From positions 124,001 to 188,000 of the forward strand of contig NZ_VKNW01000003.1 in assembly GCF_007474535.1 (NCBI RefSeq): DNA of 64,000 nucleotides, given 5' to 3'. The notes under the pieces are model-generated. The model made no database searches. It worked only from the letters and a program-made list of their open reading frames with translations, and was not told the DNA's origin. Shown here piece by piece: positions 51,392-60,967 of this stretch (its first letter is position 1; each line of letters begins with the position of its first letter). Origin of the DNA: Chryseobacterium echinoideorum. Its GTDB lineage: Bacteria > Bacteroidota > Bacteroidia > Flavobacteriales > Weeksellaceae. A program made the position numbers and the translations under genes.

Positions 51392-53413
51392 TTATTTAAA
51401 ACGGTGATTTGCATCACTACTGATAAACATTGTATTTTTCTCTTCGGAAATTATTTCTATAAAACGTTCATAATGTTTTAAAACATCCGAAATAAGTTCA
51501 TTCTTTGTAAATAATTTTACATCATACCCTTCCCTGTTGTCACCAAAATATGACTTTGGAAAATAAATTAGATTTTCTTCAGAACCGGGAAGATTTTCTT
51601 CGTTCAGCAGATATTCCGAAACAATTTTAGATTCACTCTTTACACCATAGATAAAGTTGTTGATGATATCATATTTAATTTCAATCTCAATACTCTGTGG
51701 GATATTTTCTGTATTGATCTTTGCCTCTACTCCATTCACGGCAAATTCTGACAAAAGCTCATCAAAAGCATGCTGTACAGTGGTCTTAATATACATTTCT
51801 GTTGATTGAGAATCATTAAATGATATAATCTGTTTCAATCTTTCCTTCCAGTGTTCACCCGACCAGGGAACCGTAGTTGACGAGAAATCTTTTTCATAAT
51901 AATTTTTATCAATGATCAACGCTTTTGTAAGACTTATGATAAATAAAAGCATAATAATTGAGAAAGGAAGCGCAGTAATGAGTGTCATACTTTGCAAAGC
52001 AGAAAGTCCACCAGCATTGAGAAGCATTAATGATAACACTGCAAGCAGCACTCCCCAACCAATTGTTTGCCACCTCGGCGAAACTCTGGAATTTTTTGTA
52101 GCAATGCTGTTCATCACATAAATTCCGCTGTCTGCAGATGTTATGAAAAAAATAATAATAATACCTATCACCAAGAAACTTACCAACTCTGTAAAAGGGA
52201 GATATTCAAGAAACTGAAACATCAATCCGTCCGGATCTTTTGCCATTTTACTTAAGAATCCATCGGCAACATTGGCATCAAACCACATCGCACTATTACC
52301 AAAAACAGACATCCATATAAAATTAAAAAGAGTCGGCAAAATCAGCACGGCAGAAACAAATTCTCTTATCGTTCTTCCCTTTGAGATCCTTGCTATAAAA
52401 AGTCCCACATATGGTGACCATGATATCCACCACGCCCAATACAAAATCGTCCAATCATAAAACCATGACTGTGTATTTTCTTCATAAACATGAGTATTAA
52501 ACGTAAGGCTGAAAAAGCTATTAATATACGTTCCTATTCCTTCCGTAAAACTTCCGATCAGATAAACCGTTGGTCCCAATGCTAATACAAAAATCAACAG
52601 AACTACGACAGAAATAATATTGATATTACTTAAAATCTTAACACCTTTATCTAAACCTGTTACCGCAGATAATATGGCAAGTGAAACCAAAACAGCTACG
52701 ATCAGAATTTGATATAAAAAGCTGGTTTCAGGCAAAATATTAAGCATTACAAGACCAGAATTAATTTGAACCACACCAAAGCCTAGAGTTGTCGTAATTC
52801 CGAAAAAAGTGCTGCATAATGCAAAAACATCAATAACATTTCCCCACTTCCCTTTAATTTTATCTTTCAGTAATGGATAAAAACAACTTCTCAGTGACAA
52901 TGGAAGCCTGTACCTGTAGGAAAAATAAGCAAGAGCCAGCCCCACAACACCATAAATTGCCCAAGCATGAATACCCCAGTGAAAAAAAGTATAAAGCTGA
53001 GCATTCTGAGCTCTTTGAACTGCAGATTTTCCTGAAAATATATCATTAGAATAATGCTGCATGGGCTCTGCTACACTAAAATACATCAAACCTATTCCCA
53101 TTCCTGCCGCAAAAAGCATAGAGAGCCACGAAAAAAAGCTATAAACCGGTTTACTGTCGTTTCTTCCGAGACGGATGTTTCCGTAGGAACTTGTCATGAT
53201 ATAAACCAGAAAGATGACAAATATAGTCACCGCCCAAACGTAAATCCAGTTGAGATTGACAAAGATAAAATTTTTGACGATTGTTAATAAACCGTCTGTT
53301 ATTTTAGGATATATTGCCGAAATCAGGCAGATTCCGACAATAAAAATCATACTGGGAACAATGATCCCTTTTTTGAGAGTGCTTCTTATTTTATATTTTT
53401 TTAAAATATTCAT
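51392..53413 (-). CDS. BCCT-family osmolyte transporter
   Basis: Betaine/carnitine/choline-type transporter, 673 residues, with about 12 membrane helices over residues 1-510. The glycine-rich helix GMGIGLMYFSVAEPMQHY (about 99) and the signature WAWWISWSPYVGLFIARISKGRTIREF (about 325) are diagnostic. Residues ~530-673 form a large cytoplasmic tail, as in BetT-type members, where the tail senses osmotic strength. It probably imports glycine betaine or choline under osmotic stress, with Na+ or H+ coupling unknown. It stands alone, next to envelope-stress-like genes and the Kdp system. Confidence 0.9.
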   Translation of the reverse strand: MNILKKYKIRSTLKKGIIVPSMIFIVGICLISAIYPKITDGLLTIVKNFIFVNLNWIYVWAVTIFVIFLVYIMTSSYGNIRLGRNDSKPVYSFFSWLSMLFAAGMGIGLMYFSVAEPMQHYSNDIFSGKSAVQRAQNAQLYTFFHWGIHAWAIYGVVGLALAYFSYRYRLPLSLRSCFYPLLKDKIKGKWGNVIDVFALCSTFFGITTTLGFGVVQINSGLVMLNILPETSFLYQILIVAVLVSLAILSAVTGLDKGVKILSNINIISVVVLLIFVLALGPTVYLIGSFTEGIGTYINSFFSLTFNTHVYEENTQSWFYDWTILYWAWWISWSPYVGLFIARISKGRTIREFVSAVLILPTLFNFIWMSVFGNSAMWFDANVADGFLSKMAKDPDGLMFQFLEYLPFTELVSFLVIGIIIIFFITSADSGIYVMNSIATKNSRVSPRWQTIGWGVLLAVLSLMLLNAGGLSALQSMTLITALPFSIIMLLFIISLTKALIIDKNYYEKDFSSTTVPWSGEHWKERLKQIISFNDSQSTEMYIKTTVQHAFDELLSEFAVNGVEAKINTENIPQSIEIEIKYDIINNFIYGVKSESKIVSEYLLNEENLPGSEENLIYFPKSYFGDNREGYDVKLFTKNELISDVLKHYERFIEIISEEKNTMFISSDANHRFK

Positions 53414-53554
53414 TGACTAAATTTATGAGGAAAAAACAAAAAAGTTAAATGGAATATCCAATATTTTTCTTAACAGACTTTAAATTCTGTCTGAATTTTT
53501 ATTTTCAAAAAAAATTATTTTGTAACGGCTTGTGTAATTTTTATTGCGAGCGGC

Positions 53555-54778
53555 CTAAATACCCTTTTTAATTTTAGCCTCCTTTACAACCGCTAAAAGT
53601 TCACGTATTGCTTTTGTATCGTGCAATTCTTGCAGCTGAGTTAGAATGTGATGCATCTCGCTGATCAAAAGACGGTCATCTTTACCATAATCCCATATAG
53701 GATAGATATATTCATTAAAAAGATCAGTAAACGAACGTTCTTTGGTTATAATTCTTACCCAACCATTGTCACCTTTAATTTGATTTGACGGATTGTTTTT
53801 CAACCGAAATGCTAACAACTGACTTAGTGATTGTAAACTCAAAACAGCAGTTCCCGGATCATTTATTCCCGGACTTAAAGCTCTGATGGCAACTTCCATT
53901 AACTGCCGGAATCCGTAATGGTATGATGAATCAATATTCTGACCCCGATGAATGTCTATCAAACTATTGATCTCATTCAGCAAATCCTCAGAAATGTCGT
54001 CTCTGTTAACCTTCATCAATGGTGTATCTTGTATAACAAAGGTTCCTACAGGATAATTAAAGGCAATAATGATATCTTCTTTTTCACAGATTCTCAACAT
54101 GCTGTCACGCAGAAATCCCTGAAATATACCGGACTTATACGCATTGATTGGCAAGTAGTCATTTACAGAGAAGCTATGATCGGAGATATCTTCCGAAACA
54201 CAATTTTCTTTCAATGAATTACATGTAGCATCATAAATTCTATGGATAATCGTATCATATTTCACTGATTGAGTAACATAGTGCAGGAAATATATAAATA
54301 AAAAAATATCTACAACCGTGAGAGCAATCAAAAAATAAGTACTGATAGCGGGTACATAAATACCCGAATTGATATCTCTTATAGTACTCAGTAAAAAAAG
54401 TGCGTATACAATTGTTCCGATATAAAATCCTAATATGGTCTGCTGAAAACGATTCCCTATGAGTTTGTCTAAAATACGGTTGCTCATCTGCGATGCCGCC
54501 TGATTGAGCAAAATCATTACCATACTGAAACTGAAAACAGTCAGAGATATAATTCCTCCTGTGATGGTGGAAATGATCGTTCTTGCAGTACTCGCATCCT
54601 TTAACGTAAGCCAATGCGCACTACTTTTTATTTCTTTTCCTGCATCAGAAAAATCAAACTGAACCATAAAAAACGAAAGCACTAAAAACGCAAATGCTAC
54701 CGTTCCGGGAATAAATGCGATACTGTTGGTAATATTTTTATATATCGTTCTCACAGACTTGAATATATTTTTACCCAT
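53555..54778 (-). CDS. DUF2254 membrane protein
   Basis: A 407-residue membrane protein of the DUF2254 family. Four membrane helices lie in the first ~165 residues (IAFIPGTVAFAFLVLSFFM; TIISTITGGIISLTVFSFSMVMILLNQAASQMSNR; ILGFYIGTIVYALFLLS; ISTYFLIALTVVDIFLFIYFLHYV). A ~240-residue cytoplasmic part follows with GYIQ-like FNYPVGTFVIQDTP, LMEVAIRALSPGINDPGTAV and a helical tail. The ASQMSNRIL and RALSPGINDP stretches are the family's best-conserved parts. The function is unknown in all organisms I can recall. Confidence 0.82.
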   Translation of the reverse strand: MGKNIFKSVRTIYKNITNSIAFIPGTVAFAFLVLSFFMVQFDFSDAGKEIKSSAHWLTLKDASTARTIISTITGGIISLTVFSFSMVMILLNQAASQMSNRILDKLIGNRFQQTILGFYIGTIVYALFLLSTIRDINSGIYVPAISTYFLIALTVVDIFLFIYFLHYVTQSVKYDTIIHRIYDATCNSLKENCVSEDISDHSFSVNDYLPINAYKSGIFQGFLRDSMLRICEKEDIIIAFNYPVGTFVIQDTPLMKVNRDDISEDLLNEINSLIDIHRGQNIDSSYHYGFRQLMEVAIRALSPGINDPGTAVLSLQSLSQLLAFRLKNNPSNQIKGDNGWVRIITKERSFTDLFNEYIYPIWDYGKDDRLLISEMHHILTQLQELHDTKAIRELLAVVKEAKIKKGI

Positions 54779-54838
54779 AATGATTTAAACTTAAATTATC
54801 TATGATCACAAAATTGTTTTTTTCTGGAAATACTACAA

Positions 54839-55363
54839 TCAATCAATTCTCTTGACATTAAATAAAGGCGAATCTTTATCTGAGAGCGAACCAGTTTTTA
54901 CTACTGTAAATTTACCATTTGATTCCATAACAACAGCTTCAACCTGCTCCAAGGAAATAATTTGATTGCTCCGCAAGGCAGATCGCACCTCAGCTTCAGT
55001 TACTCTTTCTTTTTTTAAAGCATTCCAAAGAAATTCTCCTTTGTAAAACAATAATGTTGGATCTGAGCTGATGAGTTTAGAAACTTTATTGGATCTTAAA
55101 GACAAGTATGCCAAAAGATATTGTAATGAAATTAACATTACAAGAGCTAAAATACCGTCTGCAAGTGAAACTTCTTTGCTTAATAAAACTGTTGCCAATG
55201 TAGAACCTAAAGCAACGGTAACAATAAAATCAAATTCTTTCATTTGCGATAATGTTCTTTTACCGGATATTCTAAGCATCAATATCAATGCGAAGTAGCC
55301 TAATAATCCCAGTATAAAAGTTCTGACAAGACTTTCCCAATTATCAAAAAACAAATTTTCCAT
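54839..55363 (-). CDS. DUF421 (YetF-like) membrane protein
   Basis: A 174-residue protein of the DUF421/YetF family. Residues 1-90 carry three membrane helices, with the family motifs RISGKRTLSQMKEFDFIVTVALGSTLA and LSKEVSLADGI. Residues ~95-174 form the small cytoplasmic beta domain, including LFYKGEFLWNALKKERVTEAEVRSALR and VEAVVMESNGKFTVV. Bacillus relatives occur in spore and envelope stress contexts, but the activity is unknown. Neighbouring DUF2254 and Crp-type genes are separately spaced. Confidence 0.85.
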   Translation of the reverse strand: MENLFFDNWESLVRTFILGLLGYFALILMLRISGKRTLSQMKEFDFIVTVALGSTLATVLLSKEVSLADGILALVMLISLQYLLAYLSLRSNKVSKLISSDPTLLFYKGEFLWNALKKERVTEAEVRSALRSNQIISLEQVEAVVMESNGKFTVVKTGSLSDKDSPLFNVKRID

Positions 55364-55512
55364 AATAATTTTTTATAACAGGTTACCATTAGATGTGCAC
55401 TCTAATAACAAACTATTTGTGATTTAATAATTATACCTCAATGCACAACTCATAATTATTATTTTATGAATGTAAAAATGGTAGTGCAATTAATGTTCCC
55501 TGAAAGGCATTA

Positions 55513-56109
55513 TCAATAATAAATCTTGGTTTGATTAATTTTAAGCAGCTTCGCAGCCTCCATTTTTTTGATAATTCTGATCACAGTTTCTACACGCAGA
55601 CCAACTAAGCTTGCCAATTGATAACGTGTAAAGGGAACCTGAAAAGTATAAGGCTCAATGTGTCCGAAATAATCTTTGAGATGATCCAAAAGTTTTTTAA
55701 TCCTCACTGAAGGATCACTTACAGCCAAAAAAGATGATATAAGATACCGAAAGTGAAGACGATCGGCTGTGTACTGATTTACATTAATCAAAATATTGGG
55801 ATTATTGTCAATTAATTCCAGATAATTTTGTCTTGATAACAAAATAACTGTACAATCTGTAAGTGCAATAGCAGAAATTGCGTAAGGTTTATCAGTCAGC
55901 AGATACGATTCGCCAAAACAATGACCATTAAAAGGAAAACCATGTACAAATTCTTTTCCTTCATCAAACATATTACATATTTTTACGGCTCCTTCCTTTA
56001 TCTGAAAATAATATTTTGAACTGCCGCCTTCATTAAAAATAATTTCGTTTTCTTGGTAGCATTTCATAATTGCTCCATATTTAAGCAAAAGTTCCTCAGA
56101 TATGATCAT
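55513..56109 (-). CDS. Crp/Fnr-family transcriptional regulator
   Basis: A 198-residue regulator. Residues ~15-110 form the cyclic-nucleotide-type beta roll (YFQIKEGAVKICNMFDEGKEFVHGFPFNGHCFGE), lacking the full Arg-Ser signature for cAMP, so it may sense another ligand or none. Residues ~140-190 form the winged HTH, with TRYQLASLVGLRVETVIRIIKKMEAAKLL. It lacks the Cys cluster of Fnr. Located between the DUF421 gene and the Kdp sensor kinase; control of either is possible but unproven. Confidence 0.85.
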   Translation of the reverse strand: MIISEELLLKYGAIMKCYQENEIIFNEGGSSKYYFQIKEGAVKICNMFDEGKEFVHGFPFNGHCFGESYLLTDKPYAISAIALTDCTVILLSRQNYLELIDNNPNILINVNQYTADRLHFRYLISSFLAVSDPSVRIKKLLDHLKDYFGHIEPYTFQVPFTRYQLASLVGLRVETVIRIIKKMEAAKLLKINQTKIYY

Positions 56110-56243
56110 ATAGGGTAATAGTAGTGCTAATTTAAAATTTTTTTAAATAAAAATAGAATGAACAAAGTAAAACTATTAGAAACTACTCTAAATACCTAAA
56201 TAATCTGAGGTTTGTAAAGTTATTATTTGGGTCAATAAAACAA

Positions 56244-57977
56244 TCACGCATGATCATTTTTCAGGAAAAAATAAAATATAGTACCCGCTCCTAATTCACT
56301 TTCAACAGTAATTTTTCCACCCTGTGCTTCAATAAACTGTTTGCTGATACTCAATCCCAGTCCCGTTCCCTCCTTTTTTGTTCCCGGAATTCTGAAATAA
56401 CGGTCAAAAATCTTTTCCCGATATTGTTCTTCAATACCACAACCGTAATCTCTCACAGAGAATTTGACTTTATCGCTTTCGCTGTACACTGCAACATCAA
56501 TATCGGAGTTTTCATAAGAATAAAGGATCGCATTGGATAACAGATTATTCAAAACCCAGGAGGTTTTCTCACTATCAGCCAATACATTTGTAATATGATC
56601 ATCAATTTCAATATTGATATGAATATTTTTCTGCTCTGCTGCAGACTTGTTGGCATTTATGGCATCATCTATAATTGTTTTGATGTCCGAAGGTTTTATA
56701 TTAAGCTGTATTGATCCACTTTCAACCTGAGTGATATTCAGAAGTTCGCCGGTGATTTTAAGCAGGCGGTTCGAGTCTTCTTTGATTCCATTGACCAGAT
56801 TTTTCTGTTCATCATTCAGATTTCCGATGTGTTGGTTTTCCAGGAGTTGCAATCCCATCTGGATGGAAGAAATGGGTGTTTTGAATTCGTGCGAAACTGT
56901 TCCCAGAAAATTGGTTTTGGCCAGATCCAGCTCTTTGAAAGGCGTGATATTCCTCAGCATAATCACCTGTCCTATAAAACGGGATTCCTGTTCGCCGGTT
57001 GGGATTACATTGATGTCAATGACTTCTTTTTCAAAATAACTTTCCTTTCCGTCAGCATAGATTTTCACTGGTTCTTTATGCGGATCAATGGTTGCAGGCT
57101 GAATCAGCTCCTTAATCAAATCTCTTATCAGATCATTGGTTACGGCCACATCCTGAATCAGTTTTCCGACAAAAACTTCTTTTTTTAGTCCTGTGATTTT
57201 CAAGGCTTCATCATTCACAAAGAGTACTTTTCTGTTCTCATCAATCCCAATCACAGGATCGTGCATATTATCTATTAAAGTTTCGATACGCTTTTTCCCG
57301 CGAATAATTTTATCCAGACGGCTTTCGGAATATTCCTGAAGTTTTTCCGCCATTGTGTTGAAGGATTTTGCCAGTTCGCCAAATTCGCTTCTGCTCTCGA
57401 AATGAATTCTTTCTTTATAATTTTGATTTGCAATCTGTCGGATACTTCCCGTGAGCGTTCTGATAGGATCTGCAATATTGGAAGGCAGATTGACCAAAAG
57501 AATAAACGCAACAATGAAACACAGCATTCCCGTGATGGAAATTACCATTATCGCAGTTTCAGCAGTAGAATCTGCAATAGCACTTTTGTGTCCAATGGCA
57601 CTCATATTCAGCTGCATCAGTTCTGCAATGTCTTTTCTGATGGACGATTGAAGCAAAATATTTGAATCATTTTTTTTCAAAGCCTGGAAATGCACGGCAA
57701 TATTCTCCGTGGCTTCCTTTTCTCCAGGCTCGGTGACGTTTCTGCGTTGTTTTTCCAGGTGTTTTTCAAACACATCAAATGCAAGCGGATCGGTATTGAT
57801 TTCCTCCAGAGCCAAAAGCATATTTCGTGAATATTCCAGCGTGTTGTAATTGGCTTTCAGGATATTGTTGGTGTCTTTTTTCAGTTGATTGATGTACCAG
57901 CCGCTCAAAACCGACAATACAAAAATCATCATAAACAGTAAGCCTACACCAATATTGAGTTTTGTTTTTATTTTCAT
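56244..57977 (-). CDS. Sensor histidine kinase of the Kdp locus (HAMP-PAS-HisKA)
   Basis: A 577-residue membrane kinase. TM1 residues 8-28, a short periplasmic helical region, and TM2 near 143-165 with HAMP following (NLPSNIADPIRTLTGSIRQIANQNY). PAS near 230-340 (IGIDENRKVLFVNDEALKITGL), HisKA with phospho-His in SHEFKTPISSIQ (about 358), and ATPase with DYGCGIE and GTGLGLSISK near the C-terminus. It lies 116 bases after the KdpD sensor half, and no other kinase domain for Kdp is in the window, so it is probably the kinase partner. The KdpE response regulator is not seen here. Confidence 0.88.
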   Translation of the reverse strand: MKIKTKLNIGVGLLFMMIFVLSVLSGWYINQLKKDTNNILKANYNTLEYSRNMLLALEEINTDPLAFDVFEKHLEKQRRNVTEPGEKEATENIAVHFQALKKNDSNILLQSSIRKDIAELMQLNMSAIGHKSAIADSTAETAIMVISITGMLCFIVAFILLVNLPSNIADPIRTLTGSIRQIANQNYKERIHFESRSEFGELAKSFNTMAEKLQEYSESRLDKIIRGKKRIETLIDNMHDPVIGIDENRKVLFVNDEALKITGLKKEVFVGKLIQDVAVTNDLIRDLIKELIQPATIDPHKEPVKIYADGKESYFEKEVIDINVIPTGEQESRFIGQVIMLRNITPFKELDLAKTNFLGTVSHEFKTPISSIQMGLQLLENQHIGNLNDEQKNLVNGIKEDSNRLLKITGELLNITQVESGSIQLNIKPSDIKTIIDDAINANKSAAEQKNIHINIEIDDHITNVLADSEKTSWVLNNLLSNAILYSYENSDIDVAVYSESDKVKFSVRDYGCGIEEQYREKIFDRYFRIPGTKKEGTGLGLSISKQFIEAQGGKITVESELGAGTIFYFFLKNDHA

Positions 57978-58093
57978 TTGAAAGGATTTTGGAGTAAGCA
58001 GTGAGAAATTGCAGGTAAGAAATAAGGGATTAATTTTAGAAGTAAAATTAAATATTTTTCATCAAACTTCTCACTTTTTACTTTTATTAACTT
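57978..58093. repeat. Low-complexity GTGAGAAG-type spacer in the Kdp operon
   Basis: Contains AGTGAGAA (58000-58007) and its inverse TTCTCACT (58068-58075), plus TTAGAAGT-type purine runs. Similar words recur in two other spacers of the same operon (59216-59255 and 60913-60967). Confidence 0.45.
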
Positions 58094-59215
58094 CTAACTT
58101 AATATCACCAAATCTATATTTTCATTTGATAATTTGTTCAGAAGAGAGTTGAACGTATCCGTTGCAGCAATAATTTTCCAGAGACTGAGATGCGGTTTTC
58201 CGATGCAGACGGTTGTGATTTTCCGTTCCTCGCATTGTTCCATAATTGTATGGGCAACATTTGAGCCTTCCACTTTGATGATTTCTGCGCCCAGCTCAGT
58301 GGCTAATTTAAAATTATTGATGAGATGTCTTTGCTTGTCCAATGCAATTTTATCGGGTTTTTCCTTTGGAATCTGAACATACAGCAGATACCATTGACTG
58401 TTGTAGTAATTTGCAAGTCTTGCCGCTTTACGGATGACATTTCTTGCTGTTTTTTCATTGGAGCTGATGCAGGCGAGAAATTTTTCTTTCCTGATATTTT
58501 TGATAGACGAAACCTCGGTCTCTACTTTTCGCTGAACCTGAGACGCGACTTCCTTCAGCGCCAATTCTCTGAGTTGAAGGATATTTTCGCTTTTAAAAAA
58601 ATTACTCAGCGCAGAATTGATTTTGGAGTTATCGTAAATTTTACCTGCTTTTAAACGGTCAATCAGTTCTTCAGCAGTAAGGTCGATATTTACCACCTCA
58701 TCAGCCTGAGCCAGAACACTGTCGGGAATCCGCTCTTTCACCTCAATACTGGTAATCTCTTTTATATCTTCATTCAGACTTTCAATATGCTGAATATTCA
58801 CGGCACTGATGACATTGATGCCGGCTTCCAGGATTTCCATCACATCCTGCCATCGTTTTTGGTTTTTACTGCCTTCGATGTTGGTATGTGCCAGTTCATC
58901 CACAATCACCACTTCCGGACGAAGATTAATTACCGCCTGTACATCCAGTTCATCCAACTCTTTTCCTTTGTAAAATAATTTTCTTCTGGGAATGATTGGC
59001 AGGCCTTCCAGCAAAGCGTGTGTTTCCTTTCGATGATGCGTTTCGATATAGCCGATTTTTACATCAATTCCGTTTGATAAAAGTGAATGCGCTTCCTGCA
59101 ACATACGATAGGTCTTCCCTACGCCGGCACTCATCCCGATGTAGATCTTGAATTTTCCCTTTCTTGATTTTTTAATCAAATTGAGGAAATCCTGTGCAGA
59201 TTTTTTCTCGTCCAT
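58094..59215 (-). CDS. kdpD: KdpD N-terminal sensor half (with universal stress domain)
   Basis: A 373-residue soluble protein equal to the input half of KdpD. Residues ~20-225 form the KdpD sensor domain, with a P-loop GMSAGVGKTYRML (about residue 28), IETHHRKET, RRKLFYKGKELDELDVQAVI and VVDELAHTN. Residues ~245-370 form a universal stress protein-like domain (FLACISSNEKTARNVIRKAARLANYYNSQWYLLYV). The four membrane helices and kinase domains of E. coli KdpD are absent; the separate kinase gene downstream would complement it. It probably senses K+ limitation or nucleotide signals and acts on Kdp regulation. Confidence 0.9.
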   Translation of the reverse strand: MDEKKSAQDFLNLIKKSRKGKFKIYIGMSAGVGKTYRMLQEAHSLLSNGIDVKIGYIETHHRKETHALLEGLPIIPRRKLFYKGKELDELDVQAVINLRPEVVIVDELAHTNIEGSKNQKRWQDVMEILEAGINVISAVNIQHIESLNEDIKEITSIEVKERIPDSVLAQADEVVNIDLTAEELIDRLKAGKIYDNSKINSALSNFFKSENILQLRELALKEVASQVQRKVETEVSSIKNIRKEKFLACISSNEKTARNVIRKAARLANYYNSQWYLLYVQIPKEKPDKIALDKQRHLINNFKLATELGAEIIKVEGSNVAHTIMEQCEERKITTVCIGKPHLSLWKIIAATDTFNSLLNKLSNENIDLVILS

Positions 59216-59255
59216 AGCATTATTGTAAGCGGTGAGATGTCAGAAGTGAAAAGTG

Positions 59256-60335
59256 TTAAAAGCTAACAGCCAGTGATGTAACCGCAGAAAAATCATTTTG
59301 TCGGGTATTCATTTCCTGGTTGAAAAAAATGGCATCTTTGCTGCTCAAATTCTTGATTTCTGTTCGCCAAACAAGATTCGGAAGAATCCAGTAATCGGCA
59401 TTCAGCGAATATCCGAAGGTTTGAAAACCATTCTCTGTTCCGGTGGCTATGATGACACCGTTTTTGTCCTGATAATATTCTCCTCGTACTGCAAAACTCA
59501 TCTTTTCCGTAGCACTGTATTTAGCGATAATTACCGGCGAATACCAGACATTATACTGCTCACTTCCTTTAGATTTTTGTTCTGCACCCATATCAAAACC
59601 TGTAATCAAAGCAAATTTTTCTGTCAGCTGGAAAATACCGTACAAATTATGAAAATACCGCATCTGTCTTATGCTGTCCGGCTTATCATTCCCGATAAAC
59701 GAACTGCTGTTTAGTGTTATTTTTTCAGTTGGTTTATAAGTCAGTTGATGTCCGAAGGCAACCGTAGAATTACCATCCACTCTTTGGATTCGCTGCCATC
59801 CGTTCAGCACCAGTCCGCTAATGAACCATTTTCCGCTTTCGCTGGTGTACGAGATCTTTGCACCACTTTCGAAGTAGGGGGAATTATCCGCCAACATACT
59901 TCTGGTTAAGGTAAAACAATCTTTGCTGACAGCACTTTCAAAACCTATGTGAGAGGGTAAAATTCCCGCATCTATCCATAGATTTTTTGACTTTGAAATT
60001 TTGATTCCAACATTGGCTTCATAGATATTTTTCAGCACACCTGGTTCTGCGGCATAATTGGCATTCATATAACTTCCGGCTGCCAAAGCCAGATTTGCCC
60101 TCAGTTTTTCAGTTTCATAATTGGCTTTGATTAGTCCCAGATTGAGATTGACCTCGTTGTTTCGGTTATGACTGTAGGTAAAAGAAGGTCTGTTATTATT
60201 AATAGGATTATTAAAATCATATTGATAGTAAACTTCTGCATATCCACTGATTTTAAGTGGATTACTTACTTCCTGCGCTAAGATCATATTCGATAATCCA
60301 AGCATCAATAAAGCCATTAATATAGTATTTTTCAT
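59256..60335 (-). CDS. Porin-like outer-membrane beta-barrel (bbp2-type)
   Basis: A 359-residue exported protein with a signal peptide (MALLMLGLSNMILAQ). The mature start, NPLKISGYAEVYYQYDFNNPINNNRPSFTYSHNRNNEVNLNLG, matches the putative beta-barrel porin 2 family of Bacteroidetes. It continues with many alternating strands (LALAAGSYMNANYAAEPG, NLWIDAGILPSHIGFESA, FAVRGEYYQDKNGV) and ends in ...SLAVSF with a terminal Phe. It lies inside the kdp operon, 10 bases after kdpC, so it may be the outer-membrane entry for K+ (inference). ATG 60335 is used; TTG 60341 adds two residues. Confidence 0.8.
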   Translation of the reverse strand: MKNTILMALLMLGLSNMILAQEVSNPLKISGYAEVYYQYDFNNPINNNRPSFTYSHNRNNEVNLNLGLIKANYETEKLRANLALAAGSYMNANYAAEPGVLKNIYEANVGIKISKSKNLWIDAGILPSHIGFESAVSKDCFTLTRSMLADNSPYFESGAKISYTSESGKWFISGLVLNGWQRIQRVDGNSTVAFGHQLTYKPTEKITLNSSSFIGNDKPDSIRQMRYFHNLYGIFQLTEKFALITGFDMGAEQKSKGSEQYNVWYSPVIIAKYSATEKMSFAVRGEYYQDKNGVIIATGTENGFQTFGYSLNADYWILPNLVWRTEIKNLSSKDAIFFNQEMNTRQNDFSAVTSLAVSF

Positions 60336-60351
60336 TTTCAATTAGTTTAAA

Positions 60352-60912
60352 TTATTTCAAGCCGTCCAAAGCAATATTGAGTTTCAGCACATTTATTTTT
60401 TCTGTCCCGAAAAGTCCGAAAAGCGGTTTTTCTGTGTTTGAGACAATGATCTGTTCAATTTTTGTTTTCTCTACATTTCTGATTTTCGCAATTCTTTCCA
60501 CCTGAACTTTTGCTGCCTGAACAGAAATATTCGGGTCAAGACCGCTTCCGCTTGCTGTCACAAGATCCGAAGGAATTTCAGATGTTTTAATACCAGGATT
60601 ATGTTTGGTGAAATTATCAATTCTTTCCTTTACGGTTTTTAAATAATCTGGATTTGATGGACCTTTATTGCTTCCTCCAGCACCTGCAGCATTGTAATCT
60701 ACTGCGGATGGACGAGACCAGAAATATTGGTCTTGGTCAAATTTTTGACCGATATTTTCATAGTATTTTCGGTTATTTTCAGTTATGACTTCGCCTTTTC
60801 CATTATTTGGGGAAAATTGAACGATCCCAAAAATAATTAACGTATAAACTCCTGAAAATAGAAGCAAACATACTGCAGTGAGCCTGATTGCTGATAAAAT
60901 ATTTTGTTTCAT
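60352..60912 (-). CDS. kdpC: Potassium-transporting ATPase, KdpC subunit
   Basis: Single-helix chaperone subunit of the K+-pumping Kdp complex, 186 residues from the ATG at 60912. One membrane helix is at residues 7-29 (AIRLTAVCLLLFSGVYTLIIFG). Periplasmic signature regions are YFWSRPSAVDYNAAGAGGSNKGPSNP and DLVTASGSGLDPNISVQAAKVQVERIAKIR, both diagnostic for KdpC. The frame to 60957 adds 15 unlikely residues. It follows kdpB after 55 bases. Confidence 0.93.
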   Translation of the reverse strand: MKQNILSAIRLTAVCLLLFSGVYTLIIFGIVQFSPNNGKGEVITENNRKYYENIGQKFDQDQYFWSRPSAVDYNAAGAGGSNKGPSNPDYLKTVKERIDNFTKHNPGIKTSEIPSDLVTASGSGLDPNISVQAAKVQVERIAKIRNVEKTKIEQIIVSNTEKPLFGLFGTEKINVLKLNIALDGLK

Positions 60913-60967
60913 TTTTTTTTTTAGGTTGTAAGTTAGAGGTGAGAAGTTTATCAACAAACTTTTTACT
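60913..60967. repeat. Purine-rich intercistronic spacer with imperfect hairpin
   Basis: Words GTTAGAGGTGAGAAGTTT and AAACTTTTTACTC pair imperfectly around a short loop. They resemble the spacer before the kinase gene at 57978-58093. Confidence 0.4.
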
